A stretch of 64,000 bases of DNA, taken from NCBI GenBank assembly GCA_018141785.1, contig CP073341.1, forward strand, positions 3,441,422 to 3,505,421, read 5' to 3'. The translations under genes and the position numbers were made by a program. This DNA comes from Candidatus Paraprochloron terpiosi LD05 (GTDB lineage: Bacteria; Cyanobacteriota; Cyanobacteriia; Cyanobacteriales; Prochloraceae). Positions 44,119-53,437 of the stretch are shown piece after piece. Under the pieces are notes generated by a model. The model did not search any database, had not been told where the DNA came from, and saw only the letters and a list, made by a program, of their open reading frames with translations. The stretch's first letter is position 1. Every line of letters starts with the position of its first letter.

Positions 44119-45881
44119 GACAAATATCTGAACCAGGTAAAGTATAAGCCAATGGACAGCCAAATAAAGAGTAGGGCAAGAATACCAAAACTATCCCAGC
44201 TTTTCATCATCAACATGATACCCATGAGAAAGAGCACTAGCTGCCAAGGAACTGCTATGATTGTAGCTAGGATATCTCGTCGATTCTCCCTGGTAATTTT
44301 AGCTTGCAAGTTGGTGGGCAGATTAGAGGCAATAGGTCTCCAAAAACCAAAGGGTCTCGTAATATGATAGAAGTTTTCTAGGGTCTCTCTTTCCGTAGGA
44401 GGAGTGAGGAGGGTACCCAAGATACACCCTAACAGAGATATACTGCTAGGAAGGAGAAAGTTGGCATATTCGGGCAATGATATATGGAGGAATTTAGTTA
44501 TAATAGCAGCCATCATACCCGCGATAGTACCGACAGCAAAGCCATAGCCATTAAAGCGCCACCAATACCACCGTAATAAGAGGGGAACGAAGAGTCCAGA
44601 ACCGAAACCAAAGGTCAACCACCCCCAAATATCGTTAATATTTACCTGGGGAAGACTAAAGAGTAAGCCCAAAATCACTACTACAATGGAAGCAAGACGA
44701 CTTTGGTTCAGAAGTTGACGTTCGTTAGCCTCGGGACGGAGATAAGCTTGATAGAGATCCTTGACCCAATAAGCAGCAGCAGAGTTGATAATGGAGTCAA
44801 AGGTAGACATAGCCGCAGCAATAAAACAAGCTACTAACAAACCTTTGATACCTATAGGTATATAAGCGGCGATAACTGTGGGTAAGACCAGTTCGGGGTC
44901 GGCAATAACGGATTGAGTGAGGTTATAATGGATACCCAGCAAAGCAAAAGCAGTTACTAAAGGCCACCGAAAAGCTAGTAAGATAATCCAGAAGAGAGAG
45001 AGTAAACCTGCTTCGGAATCACTTTTAGCAGCAAAATAGCGCTGACTAGTATAACCCCCCACCCCACTACAACCTTCCAGGACAGTTTTGAACAAGTAAA
45101 AGAAGATGGTAATGCCGAATAAATTGTAAATCTCATAGCTTCCCGGTAGGTTTAGTTCCAACGGTGGCCAAATATTGCTCCAAGAGGTTAAATTAGCAGT
45201 AATCTCCTGAAAATGGCCGCCTCCTAAAGGGACGGAGATAGGAAATTCAGGGGGAAGGGTGACGGTAGTGAAGGCAAGGGTACAGACATAGATAATGGCG
45301 ATGAAGATTAATACTCCCTGGAACACATCGGTCCAAACTACTCCTTGAAAGCCGCTGACTGCGGTGTATACTGTAGCTATAATTAGCATAATAATAGCAG
45401 CGAGGCGATCGTCAATGCCCAGAAATGCGCCGAAGAACTTGCCCCCTCCCACAGCAAAATAACTAATAATCCAGATAGAAATGATAATATTGGCGATCGC
45501 ACTAATTATCCTGGCTATATTACCTTCCCTTCCCCTACCGAAACGTAATTTCATCCATTCTGCTAGAGTCATGACTTGAGATCTGCGGTTCCACTTACCC
45601 ATGAAAATGAGGAAGAAAGCCATAACGAGAACGATACCGCCCCGAATTTCGATAAAGAAACCCTTGGTTCCCAAAGCGTAAATTAAAGCAGTGATTACCA
45701 TGGTGCCAGCAATGTCTGTATTGGAGGCCATTCCTGAAGCACCTAATACCCACCAGGGGAGGTTCCGATCCCCCAGGAAGTAAGATTCTAATCCTTTTGA
45801 TGCTTTCCGGGAGAGGATAATACCTAAGGCGACAATGGCGATAAGATAGACGGCGATAATAAGGTAATCAATGAGATCCAT
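44119..45881 (-). CDS. Sodium:solute symporter (SSS family), 3' end replaced by intron DNA
   Basis: About 587 native residues with a dozen or more membrane segments. SSS features are YFLGDRNLPWWVLGASGMAS NTDIAGTMV near the start and FQGVVWTDVFQGVLIFIAII, then GGYTSQRYFAAKSDSEAG. The substrate is unknown. The native sequence ends at FTWFRYLS. The frame then runs into intron copy A1 to a stop at 44013 (35 foreign residues). The native tail may lie past the intron fragments. Confidence 0.88.
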
Positions 45882-45926
45882 AGGTTGATTTCGGTTAGTG
45901 TGTTGCTATTATAATGGAAGATGAAC

Positions 45927-47515
45927 CTAAAAGAAGAGAAATTTTGCCAAACCGCCTACAAAACCTACACTGATAGCTGTCACGGTAGTGCGACTGATAA
46001 ACTCTGAAGTTGACAGCCGTTTTTCCCAACCATCTATTTTATCCTCTAATGCTTCAAATTTAGTATCAAATTTTTGGTCTAATGCTGCAAACTTGGTCTC
46101 GAATTGACCATTGAGTCGTTTGAGTTCACTATCAGTTTTGTCTTCTAGTCGCTTAAACTCACCCGACCTACGTTTGAACTCACCCTCTACTTTGGCAAAA
46201 CCAACTTCAATTTTTTGGTCCAAGGACTGTAATCCAATATCTATCTTATTGTTTAGTTTGATGATTGTCTTTTCAAGACCGAGTATTAAAGTTTTGGTAC
46301 GGTAGAAGAAGTAGATTACTCTACCTCAGCCCCGCTTCAAAACCGTGCAAGCGCTGGAGCGAGTCTCCGAGCGGCTACTTTCACCGCACACGGCTCCTAT
46401 GAGCTTTGGCCCCACGTGATGTTTAATCACTCTAGCCATTGACTACGTTCCTCACCAATTTTGGTTCCATCTGGGTTAAGTAATTTCCGCAGTCTTCCCT
46501 GGTACGGTAGAAGAAGTAGATGACTCTACCTCAGCCCCGATTCAAAACCGTGCAAGCAACTTTCATCGCACACGGCTCCTATGAGCTTTGGCCCCACGTG
46601 ATGTTTAATCACTCTAGCCATTGACTACGTTCCTCACCAATTTTGGTTCCATCTGGGTTAGGTAATTTCCGCAGTCTTCCCCCATTTCCTTTACTTAGTA
46701 CTTCCCTTCTTCGTCATGCAATCGAATGCGGTATTTAATACCCTTTCGGGTTACAAGGTTTATTCGCACATTTTCAAGTACTTTTCGTTCTCGCTCATTG
46801 TGGGCAATCGTTTCAGCTGTTACCAGTTTTCGTTTCGTTCCCACGTCCTATCCGTCGTTTTTGTTAGAGTTTGCTAATCTTCCTCCTTGGATACCATCCC
46901 AAGGTGGTTACCGACGTTTTTCGTCGTTCCAAATCCAGAATTGATTGAGTATTTAGGTTCCACCAATTTGCCTGCGTTTCCACACCCCAGGGATGCTCGT
47001 GTAGAAATGAAACCGAGCGGGTATTTCTTCTTGTTTGTCACTGCGTGCTGAGTCCTTCGGTCCCACCTATAGATAAGACACTTTTTACGGCGGTTCACTT
47101 ACCACCCCCGGCATTGATTAATGGCGGGGGCTTCCATTAACCTTGTACTCTCCTCCTTAGCGCCAGTGTGACCTTAGTCTCTGATTGCGCCCTGCTGCCA
47201 GCTTCACCCTCCGTTAGCAAAACGGTGGACCGCTTGAATTCACGGCCATGGTGTGGCCAGATAGAGATTCTGATTTCCCCCCGGCATTGATTAATGGCGG
47301 GGGCTGGACTTGAGGCTCCCTTCTCACCAGCAATCTGGATTTAGTTATCAAGGTACAGTACCTCTTGGAGGTTATCTGGTTTTCAGCTCCTTTCGGTATT
47401 TAGCTTAGATTATCCAGGGGCTACTAGTACACTGCTGAGGTTTATGTGCCTTATTGCCTATTACTAGGCGGCTTTAGCCTCTAACGACTCGCCCTATTTC
47501 TTCCATTTCCGTCAT
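45927..47515 (-). CDS. Small coiled-coil membrane-tail protein, split by intron C2
   Basis: Exon 1 is 47515-47498 (ATG ACG GAA ATG GAA GAA, with AAAGGA upstream). Exon 2 is 46298-45927, open back to the intron (TKTLILGLEKTIIKLNNKID). Joined, they give about 129 residues: a coiled coil of repeated QKF/KFEALEDK motifs and a C-terminal membrane segment (TTVTAISVGFVGGLAKFLFF). Such short anchors are common as cyanobacterial hypotheticals. The intron phase is set by the open frame and is less certain than for sigF. Confidence 0.65.
46348..46372. repeat. Small palindrome (GCTGGAGCGAGTCTCCGAGC type), copy 1
   Basis: It interrupts the domain V loop side of the second 3' copy of intron C2. A reverse copy lies at 47753-47777. 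Confidence 0.8.
47105..47130. repeat. 26-bp palindromic element, copy 4 (intron C2)
   Basis: Same sequence in the opposite orientation. The flanks (CGGTTCACTTACCA / CTTCCATTAACC) match those of the copy at 56285 in intron C3, so both descend from one insertion. Confidence 0.9.
47278..47303. repeat. 26-bp palindromic element, copy 5 (intron C2)
   Basis: A second copy in the same intron, 147 bp downstream of the previous one. It has no counterpart at this site in C3. Confidence 0.9.
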
Positions 47516-47788
47516 TTTACTTTTCCTTTGTTTGGCGCTTTTTCCTATTATAATACAAGTTAGTTATAAAGCTTGGTTAAGAAATGTTGAAATTATTGAC
47601 ATTGTTGCATCATCCGCATTATTTCAGCTAGAAAAGCAACTAAGAAAGATAAGGAGACAATATTATAAGTATCTCAGATAAAAGACTGGAAGAACTTGAA
47701 AATATTCCTGAGGATATCATAGAATATTCATGATAATCGCGCAAAGGCGCAAAGTAGCCGCTCGGAGACTCGCTCCAGCGCAAAGAAT
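47516..47788. other. Spacer between the slt gene and the split coiled-coil gene
   Basis: AT-rich. It contains a GCGCAAAGGCGCAAAG repeat (47738-47753) and, directly beside it, the reverse copy of the GCTGGAGCGAG palindrome (47753-47777). No gene is supported. Confidence 0.5.
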
Positions 47789-49885
47789 TTATTGGCCATA
47801 AATACGCAGGTAATTCCAGTAATTTCCTAGGACAGATTTCACATAATCTCTGGTTTCGGGAAAAGGAATGTTTTCCACAAATAGATCGAGGTCGTCGTAA
47901 CCGTACTTTTCTACCCACTTCTTCACATTTCCTGGTCCCCCATTGTAACTAGCAATAGCTAAGAGGGAATTATTCTCATATTCTTGGTGAGTATAATCAA
48001 AATACCATGTCCCCAGATTAATGTTATCATCGGGATTAATCAAGGTATAGTTTTTCAAACCAATTTTCTCCGCCACCCACTTAGCTGTATCCGGTATTAC
48101 CTGCATTAAACCAATAGCCTCAGCTGGGGAGCGAATCTCCTTTTCAAAGCGAGACTCCTGGCGAATTAAAGCTGCTACTAATAAGGGATTAAGTTTCCGC
48201 TCCTGGGACCATTTTTGAATGGTTTCATAATAGGGTAAAGGAAACAAAGCTTGCCAATATTCAGGGGTTTCCCGTAGTGCCTTCCATTCTAGCTTATCTT
48301 GGGGTTGCTCTCGTTGGCTCAAACTCCAAACTCGATTTATTCCTAACTGGTAATTCCCCCGCGCTAACAACAATATCCCTTCGCTATATTGCTCCGCTAC
48401 CGTCAGGGGTCGCCCTCCTATTTCTGCCTGCCAGAGTATGGCTGCGTCCTTATCTTGCCCCAATAAGTACAATTCTTGCAATGCAGGGGAACCCGCTAAC
48501 AAGGGGAGTCTTCCCGGTAGTTTAATTCCTTCAGGCATTATTTCCCTCACAGTAGTAAAATCCCCCACTTCTTGACCCAAAATGGTGGCTGCTCGCCAAC
48601 TGTAGTAGGATTGAGGATGACGAGCTAAAAGGTACTCAAAAGAAGCTTGAGCTTCTTCGGGGCGATTCAGCTTTTGTGCCCATTTTCCAATCCAAAAGGC
48701 AGCCACAGCAGCTAAACTGCTATCAGGATTATCAGTAATGGGTTGGGCTAATTCCCAAGCAGCGAGAAAATCTTGTTGTGCAGCTGCCTTGGAAGCTGCG
48801 GCCCAGCGCCATCGAGCGGCAGCATCGCTGTTAGGATAGTTTTGGAGTAAGAATTGGAGGGTTGCTTGGGCTTTTTCCGGGTTATTGAGGCGCTCCAACC
48901 TTCTGGCTGTTTCTAACAGGGCTATGGGGGCAAAATCCTCAAATTCCTTCCCTTGCTCCAAATAGTCTAAAGCTTCTTGATCCGGGGAGAGACGGGCTAA
49001 ATGGAGTAATGCTCTACCGTTTTGAGTCGCCTCTTTAAAGGTAGCAATGAGTTTTTGATATCCATTAATAGCAGCAGTTCTTTCGTTCAGTATATGTGCT
49101 CCTCTGGCTATGCGATAGAGATTTTCTGCTGTAATGGGTGCTTTCCCATAGGCTAAGGCTGCTTTTTTGTATCTTCCTATCTGCCAATAACCATCAGCTA
49201 TGATTTGCCAATCTTCTGGTTTCAACTCATTTTCATATTCTGCCACCAATTTATCTCTTACCTGATTCATTCCAGGAGCGTCAGCAGCGTATTCAGCTAA
49301 TAAGAGCAATAATGGGAGTTGATTGGGATTTTTTTCCAGCTCCTGACTGACAAGGAGGTGGGTACGAGGGTGGTGGGGAAACTCAGCTATGGCTTGAGTC
49401 TTTTCTCCCAGCATATAGAGGGCTTCTGCTACTACTGGAGAGTGGGGATATTTTTGGATTAACTGCTTTAAAGTACCAATCTCTTTATCTTTTTGGGAGA
49501 TTAACCCATAGGCTTTTGCTCGTTGTAGCAGTATGTGTGCTCCAAGTTGGGGATAATCCTTTTCCAGGGAGTCTAACCAAAAAAGAGCCTTTTTCCCTTG
49601 CTTTTGTTTAATTAAATCGGCGGCTAACAAATAGCGGGCACGGTTGCGAACCAAGGAAGGAGGCTGTTGGGCAATTTCTTCCAGTTTAGCTACACGCTCT
49701 TTAGCTGGGAGTGCTATTAAACTGCGTAATAGTTTGGCAGCTTCCTCCTCTTCTAAAGGTGTCACCTCCCCGGTATTCGCCAACCTCAACTCTTCCAACC
49801 ACAGGAATACCCTGGGGGTTAACCAAGTGGAACCCAGTAGAGCTAGTATGATGAGAAAAAAAGTAAATATTCGTCCTTTATTCAT
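47789..49885 (-). CDS. slt: Soluble lytic murein transglycosylase (Slt70-like)
   Basis: A 698-residue periplasmic peptidoglycan lytic enzyme. A signal anchor (RIFTFFLIILALLGSTWLT) is followed by a long helical superhelix with TPR-like repeats (residues 60-530). The C-terminal SLT domain has the catalytic Glu in ALIRQESRFEKEIRSPAEAI GLMQ, then NINLGTWYFDYT and LLAIASYNGGPGNVKKW. It is complete. It should trim glycan strands to 1,6-anhydro-muropeptides. Confidence 0.93.
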   Translation of the reverse strand: MNKGRIFTFFLIILALLGSTWLTPRVFLWLEELRLANTGEVTPLEEEEAAKLLRSLIALPAKERVAKLEEIAQQPPSLVRNRARYLLAADLIKQKQGKKALFWLDSLEKDYPQLGAHILLQRAKAYGLISQKDKEIGTLKQLIQKYPHSPVVAEALYMLGEKTQAIAEFPHHPRTHLLVSQELEKNPNQLPLLLLLAEYAADAPGMNQVRDKLVAEYENELKPEDWQIIADGYWQIGRYKKAALAYGKAPITAENLYRIARGAHILNERTAAINGYQKLIATFKEATQNGRALLHLARLSPDQEALDYLEQGKEFEDFAPIALLETARRLERLNNPEKAQATLQFLLQNYPNSDAAARWRWAAASKAAAQQDFLAAWELAQPITDNPDSSLAAVAAFWIGKWAQKLNRPEEAQASFEYLLARHPQSYYSWRAATILGQEVGDFTTVREIMPEGIKLPGRLPLLAGSPALQELYLLGQDKDAAILWQAEIGGRPLTVAEQYSEGILLLARGNYQLGINRVWSLSQREQPQDKLEWKALRETPEYWQALFPLPYYETIQKWSQERKLNPLLVAALIRQESRFEKEIRSPAEAIGLMQVIPDTAKWVAEKIGLKNYTLINPDDNINLGTWYFDYTHQEYENNSLLAIASYNGGPGNVKKWVEKYGYDDLDLFVENIPFPETRDYVKSVLGNYWNYLRIYGQ

Positions 49886-50095
49886 GGGTATATTATATAT
49901 GGGGAGTTATTATTAATTTTACCATTATAATATGAATCAATCTAAACAAAAAAACTGCCTGTGAACAAATTATTTAGAGGTGCTGTAGTAAAGAGAAGTT
50001 AGAGTAGGTTGGGTTAAGAAAGGAAACCCAACATTTACTAACAAGTCTTACTCCCCTTGGGTTTCTTCCTTCAATTGTTCATTTTTTTTTGCAGA
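49886..50095. other. Intergenic spacer
   Basis: AT-rich; a T-run on the minus strand near 50085-50095 may terminate the exported-protein gene. No gene is seen. Confidence 0.4.
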
Positions 50096-53000
50096 TTACT
50101 TTTTCTTGTTCTTCCACTTCTTCAGGCGATCCATCCCCACCACTACACCTAAGAAACCTATGGGTAGGTAGTTGGGTATGCCAAAGGGTACTTCTGTTAG
50201 TACGAAGGAGTTTAGGAGATTTGCTTGGTTGTCGGCATCTATGTTAAATATGTTGTAGTTATCATAAAAAAATAACTTTTGCTTACTTAAAAGAGCATCA
50301 TATAATGTTTTATTATCATTCATAGAAACGAAAACAATCTCAGTAGTTGATGCTGATTGACCCAAATTATCAATCATCCCATCCAAAAAAAAACCAAACT
50401 GGTCATTACTTAACATAAGAGTGTTATTTCCATCTGTCACAGTTATATTTACGTTAGAAATATTATCTCTATCAAACATTTCCCCTGACTCTACATTTAT
50501 CTCTACCGTTCCCGTCGCTGTATGAGTCCCTCCCTCTCGAACGGTTAACCCAGTGGCTTCGGAAGTCCAACTGAAATTGAAAGTAATAGCAGTGGCAGGT
50601 TTTATAAGTAATAATTGACCCGCTGCTACTAGGGCGGCTATAAATTAGAGTCGAGGGAGCTGCCACGCAGCTCGCCCCTCTCCTACGACACCGAAGGTGC
50701 CGCCTTTGGCGTCCCGGACGTGCGACTTTCACCCCCGCCATTAATCAATGCCGGGGGCTCAGGTGCTTCTATGCCTTTACCGCGCTGACCTAGGCCTTCC
50801 TGGACCCTCTGGCGATGGACCGCCTGAGCCTGGTGGCAGGTACGGTGGAGAGCAACTAGGTTTCCTTGTTTCCAGTTGTTGTGGTCCCCATCCTTGTGGT
50901 GTAACTCCACGGGGCCATCTATCTCCATGAATGGTCGGTTACAGTGCTGACATTTCCCTTTCTGTCGCTTAATCGCTCCAGCGGTTGGCGCGAGTTCCGG
51001 CCAACCCAATATGGGACGTTCCCATCGAAGGGTGAGGCTTCACCTTTGACCATTACGTGTTTGTTCACTTCCCAGGGAACTGAGGGAAAGGCTTTCCTTA
51101 CCTGCTCTGTGGTGAGCTGGCGCTTCGCGGCCCCTTTAATCAGCGTTTTGCCTTTAGTGGCCATCCTTCGTGCCTTCTCAACTGCCTTTTGGTCCATGCG
51201 ACGTTTCTCTGCCCTCAGTTTGCGCCATATCCAATGGCTTAGTGACCAAAGGGTGTGTTTAGACATGTCGCAGTATTTGTGGTATTGCCTCCAGCCTCGA
51301 ACCTGTGCCTCGATCTTCTTGAGTCGAGCTTCCGTGGTTGCCCTACTTTTCCAGGTTGTTTTTACCTTGGCCTTTATGTCCGCGTAATTTTCGGAGCTCG
51401 GTGTGGACTTAAAGACCCCTCTTGAGTTAGTGCGAAAGCGCCAACCCAGAAAGTCGAATCCATCCGTGGCTTTACTTACCTTAGTCTTGGCTTCGTTGAT
51501 TCTCAGCCCCCTGGACTCTAAAAATTTGTCCATATCCTGCCTTAGCTTTTGGATGTTAGCGCTTGGCTTGCAGATAAAGACCGCGTCGTCTGCGTAACGA
51601 ATACCCCTTATGAGGGAACCGTTTCTGCGGCTTCCTTTCCATTGATCCGACCCTAGGTTCTCAAATCCATCTAGGGCGATGTTGGCCAGCAGAGGGGATA
51701 TCACACCACCCTGTGGTGTTCCTTTGATGCTGGAGGGGTACTCACCTCTGACACCCGCCTTTACCGCTCTCCTCAAACCTTCGAGCGCTTCCTTGGGTAG
51801 AATCACGCCGTTGAGCATAACCTTGTGGTCAATCTCATCGAAGCACTTACTGATATCTGTCTCCAGAATCTTTTTGTCTCTCCCGTAGCAGCTGCTGTTC
51901 AGATTGCTGAAAATGAGCTTCTGGGCGTCAGCGGTACAGCGACCGGGGCGAAAGCCATAGCTCCATCTCCCTGCAGTTGCCTCATAAGCTGGTTCTGCCG
52001 CATATTTCAGCAGGCATTGCCACGCCCGGTCGGCAACAGTTGGAATGCCAAGGCCCCGTCTCTTGCCGTTCGGCTTGGGGATCCATACCCTTCTCAGTGG
52101 CTGGTGTTTCCAGTGGTGCCAGTGCTGAATGAGGCTTCCGACAGAGCTGGAGGCGTCCTCTTGTAGAGAGCGCGGTCTTTCCATCCACTCCGGGGGTCTT
52201 CTTTCCTTGATTTTGCTGTGTTACCGTTTTGACGGCCTTAGCTCTGGGCTGCACGACTCTGTAATAGGAGCCGTTGTAGGCGTTTGACCTTGGCTTTTTG
52301 ACCATTCTTTTGCGCTTTGAAGATACACCGCTGCAATCGAAAGACTTGGTTGTGGAATTTCTTCCACAGCAAGTCTCTCCAGACATCGTCCGCCTTTCGG
52401 CCTATCCTCGCCATTTGCAGAAGAATTGCGAGATGGAGTCTCAATGCGTTCAGGCTGCGGTATTCAGTTGGGGCTAGTTTAGTGACCTGCACAGTTTAAG
52501 CTCCTTTCTCTGCTCTGATGATTGCGTTGGGTCTCTTCTCTGTAGAAACCTTCGGGTAGTTACACCCTTCTTACCCTCGCCTTTCCGATGAATCGTTAAT
52601 CACTCGGTTCCACCCCTTGGACTGTGAGTTTGGACCCCGGTCTTCTGGGGAAGTTGGGCGAGTTTTTTTCTCGTTCCGAATGAACTATTGTTTGAACCCT
52701 TGGGACTCGTCCCTTTGGGCCATCACCAACTCAGGAATGTAAGTACTAAACTCGTGTTTTACGAGTCTCTTTCGGTGTCTCTTCTGCCGTTGACGGTTAG
52801 GCAGTGTTCTGAACTTAGGTCTTTTCGTAGACGATTCACGTTAGGTTATCCCGGTATTCTCCCTGTTAGCGGCGTCACCATCGAACCGTTCGATAGCTCC
52901 GGTTCCGCCCTGCTCCCAGCTTCGACCTGGCTGATTTTAGCCTCATCGTGGGCAGATAAGGATTCATGTGATTCCTTCACGGGGGAGACTTTCACTCCCA

Positions 53001-53243
53001 TAGTTCATCCAGTAGCAGGCTGGGTAATCACTACCTTAGAGGTTCGGTAATCCTATTTGGGTCACCTAATTTCTCTCCTGTTTCCCTTGTGGGTCACACG
53101 TTCAGGTAGGAGTCGTTGGTCCGTTTTCAGCCCCTTTCGGTGGCTTAGATTATCGGGTACGATGTCCCAGAAACCAGGCCCCTGTTTATGTTTGGCTTAC
53201 GCCGCGACCTTCACAGGGAACGAGCCGCACTAGTTTTGTTCAT
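50096..53243 (-). CDS. PEP-CTERM-like exported protein, split by intron A2
   Basis: Exon 1 is 53243-53231 (ATG AAC AAA ACT A) and exon 2 is 50643-50096. Joined, they give about 186 residues. The rejoined start MNKTIIAALVAAGQLLLIKP (then ATA) is a textbook signal peptide, while exon 2 alone has no start. The mature part is beta-rich (FNFSWTSEATGLTVREGGTH TATG). The C-terminus EVPFGIPNYLPIGFLGVVVG followed by KKWKNKKK is a PEP-CTERM-like anchor: short motif, membrane helix, basic tail. The likely fate is exosortase-dependent surface display. Without splicing, no signal peptide would be made. Confidence 0.85.
50683..52492 (-). pseudogene. Intron A2 reverse transcriptase/maturase/HNH, frameshifted
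   Basis: The N-terminal domain (EYRSLNALRLHLAILLQMAR, DVWRDLLWKKFHNQVFRLQRC) is in one frame. After a shift near 52240, VVQPRAKAVKTVTQQNQGKK TPGVDGK is read. After another near 52180, the main RT with RGIRYADDAVFICKP and maturase segments runs to 50919. The HNH domain (CQHCNRPFMEIDGPVELHHK) is in a further frame at 50683-51009. No full protein can be made. Confidence 0.9.
50732..50757. repeat. 26-bp palindromic element, copy 6 (in intron A2 domain V)
   Basis: Same place within domain V as in copies A1 and A3. Confidence 0.9.
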
Positions 53244-53437
53244 GAAAACTTCTGGACAGGTCGAAGGAGTCCATTGCTGATTGCGTAAGCAACCGCGTAA
53301 GCGTCCCACAGCTCCTTTACAAAACCGTGCTTGTAACTTTCGCCACACACGGCTCCTACGACTTGTGGGTGTCACCCCTTTGACAAATTCTGTTATCATG
53401 TTTGGTGCCAATTTGGGTTAGATAACTTCGGTTGTCT

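Larger units (their letters stand above)
46299..47497 (-). mobile_element. Family C ORF-less group II intron C2 with duplicated 3' end
   Basis: The 5' end reads ATAGGGCGAGTCG (47497 on), homologous to copy C3 (GTAGGGCGATTCG). Two tandem copies of the 3' part are present: domain V at about 46545-46580 and again at about 46330-46405, each followed by domain VI ending in TACCGTAC. Copy one carries the small palindrome GCGCTGGAGCGAG...; two 26-bp palindromes lie upstream (47105 and 47278). No intron protein is encoded. Confidence 0.75.
50644..53230 (-). mobile_element. Family A group II intron A2 (2587 nt)
   Basis: The 5' end GTGCGGCTCG is at 53230 and the 3' end CTCTAAT at 50644; both are set by the in-frame exon junction. 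About 740 nt of domains I-III precede the frameshifted intron protein. Domain V (about 50705-50765) contains the 26-bp palindrome plus a second palindrome (50687-50714), so self-splicing is doubtful. Confidence 0.88.

Noticed and set aside
46726..47098. Small frames on both strands inside intron C2
   Set aside because: They lie in ORF-less intron RNA domains; no reverse-transcriptase motif.
50944..52166. Plus-strand frames opposite the A2 intron protein
   Set aside because: Mirror images of the conserved reverse-transcriptase coding strand.
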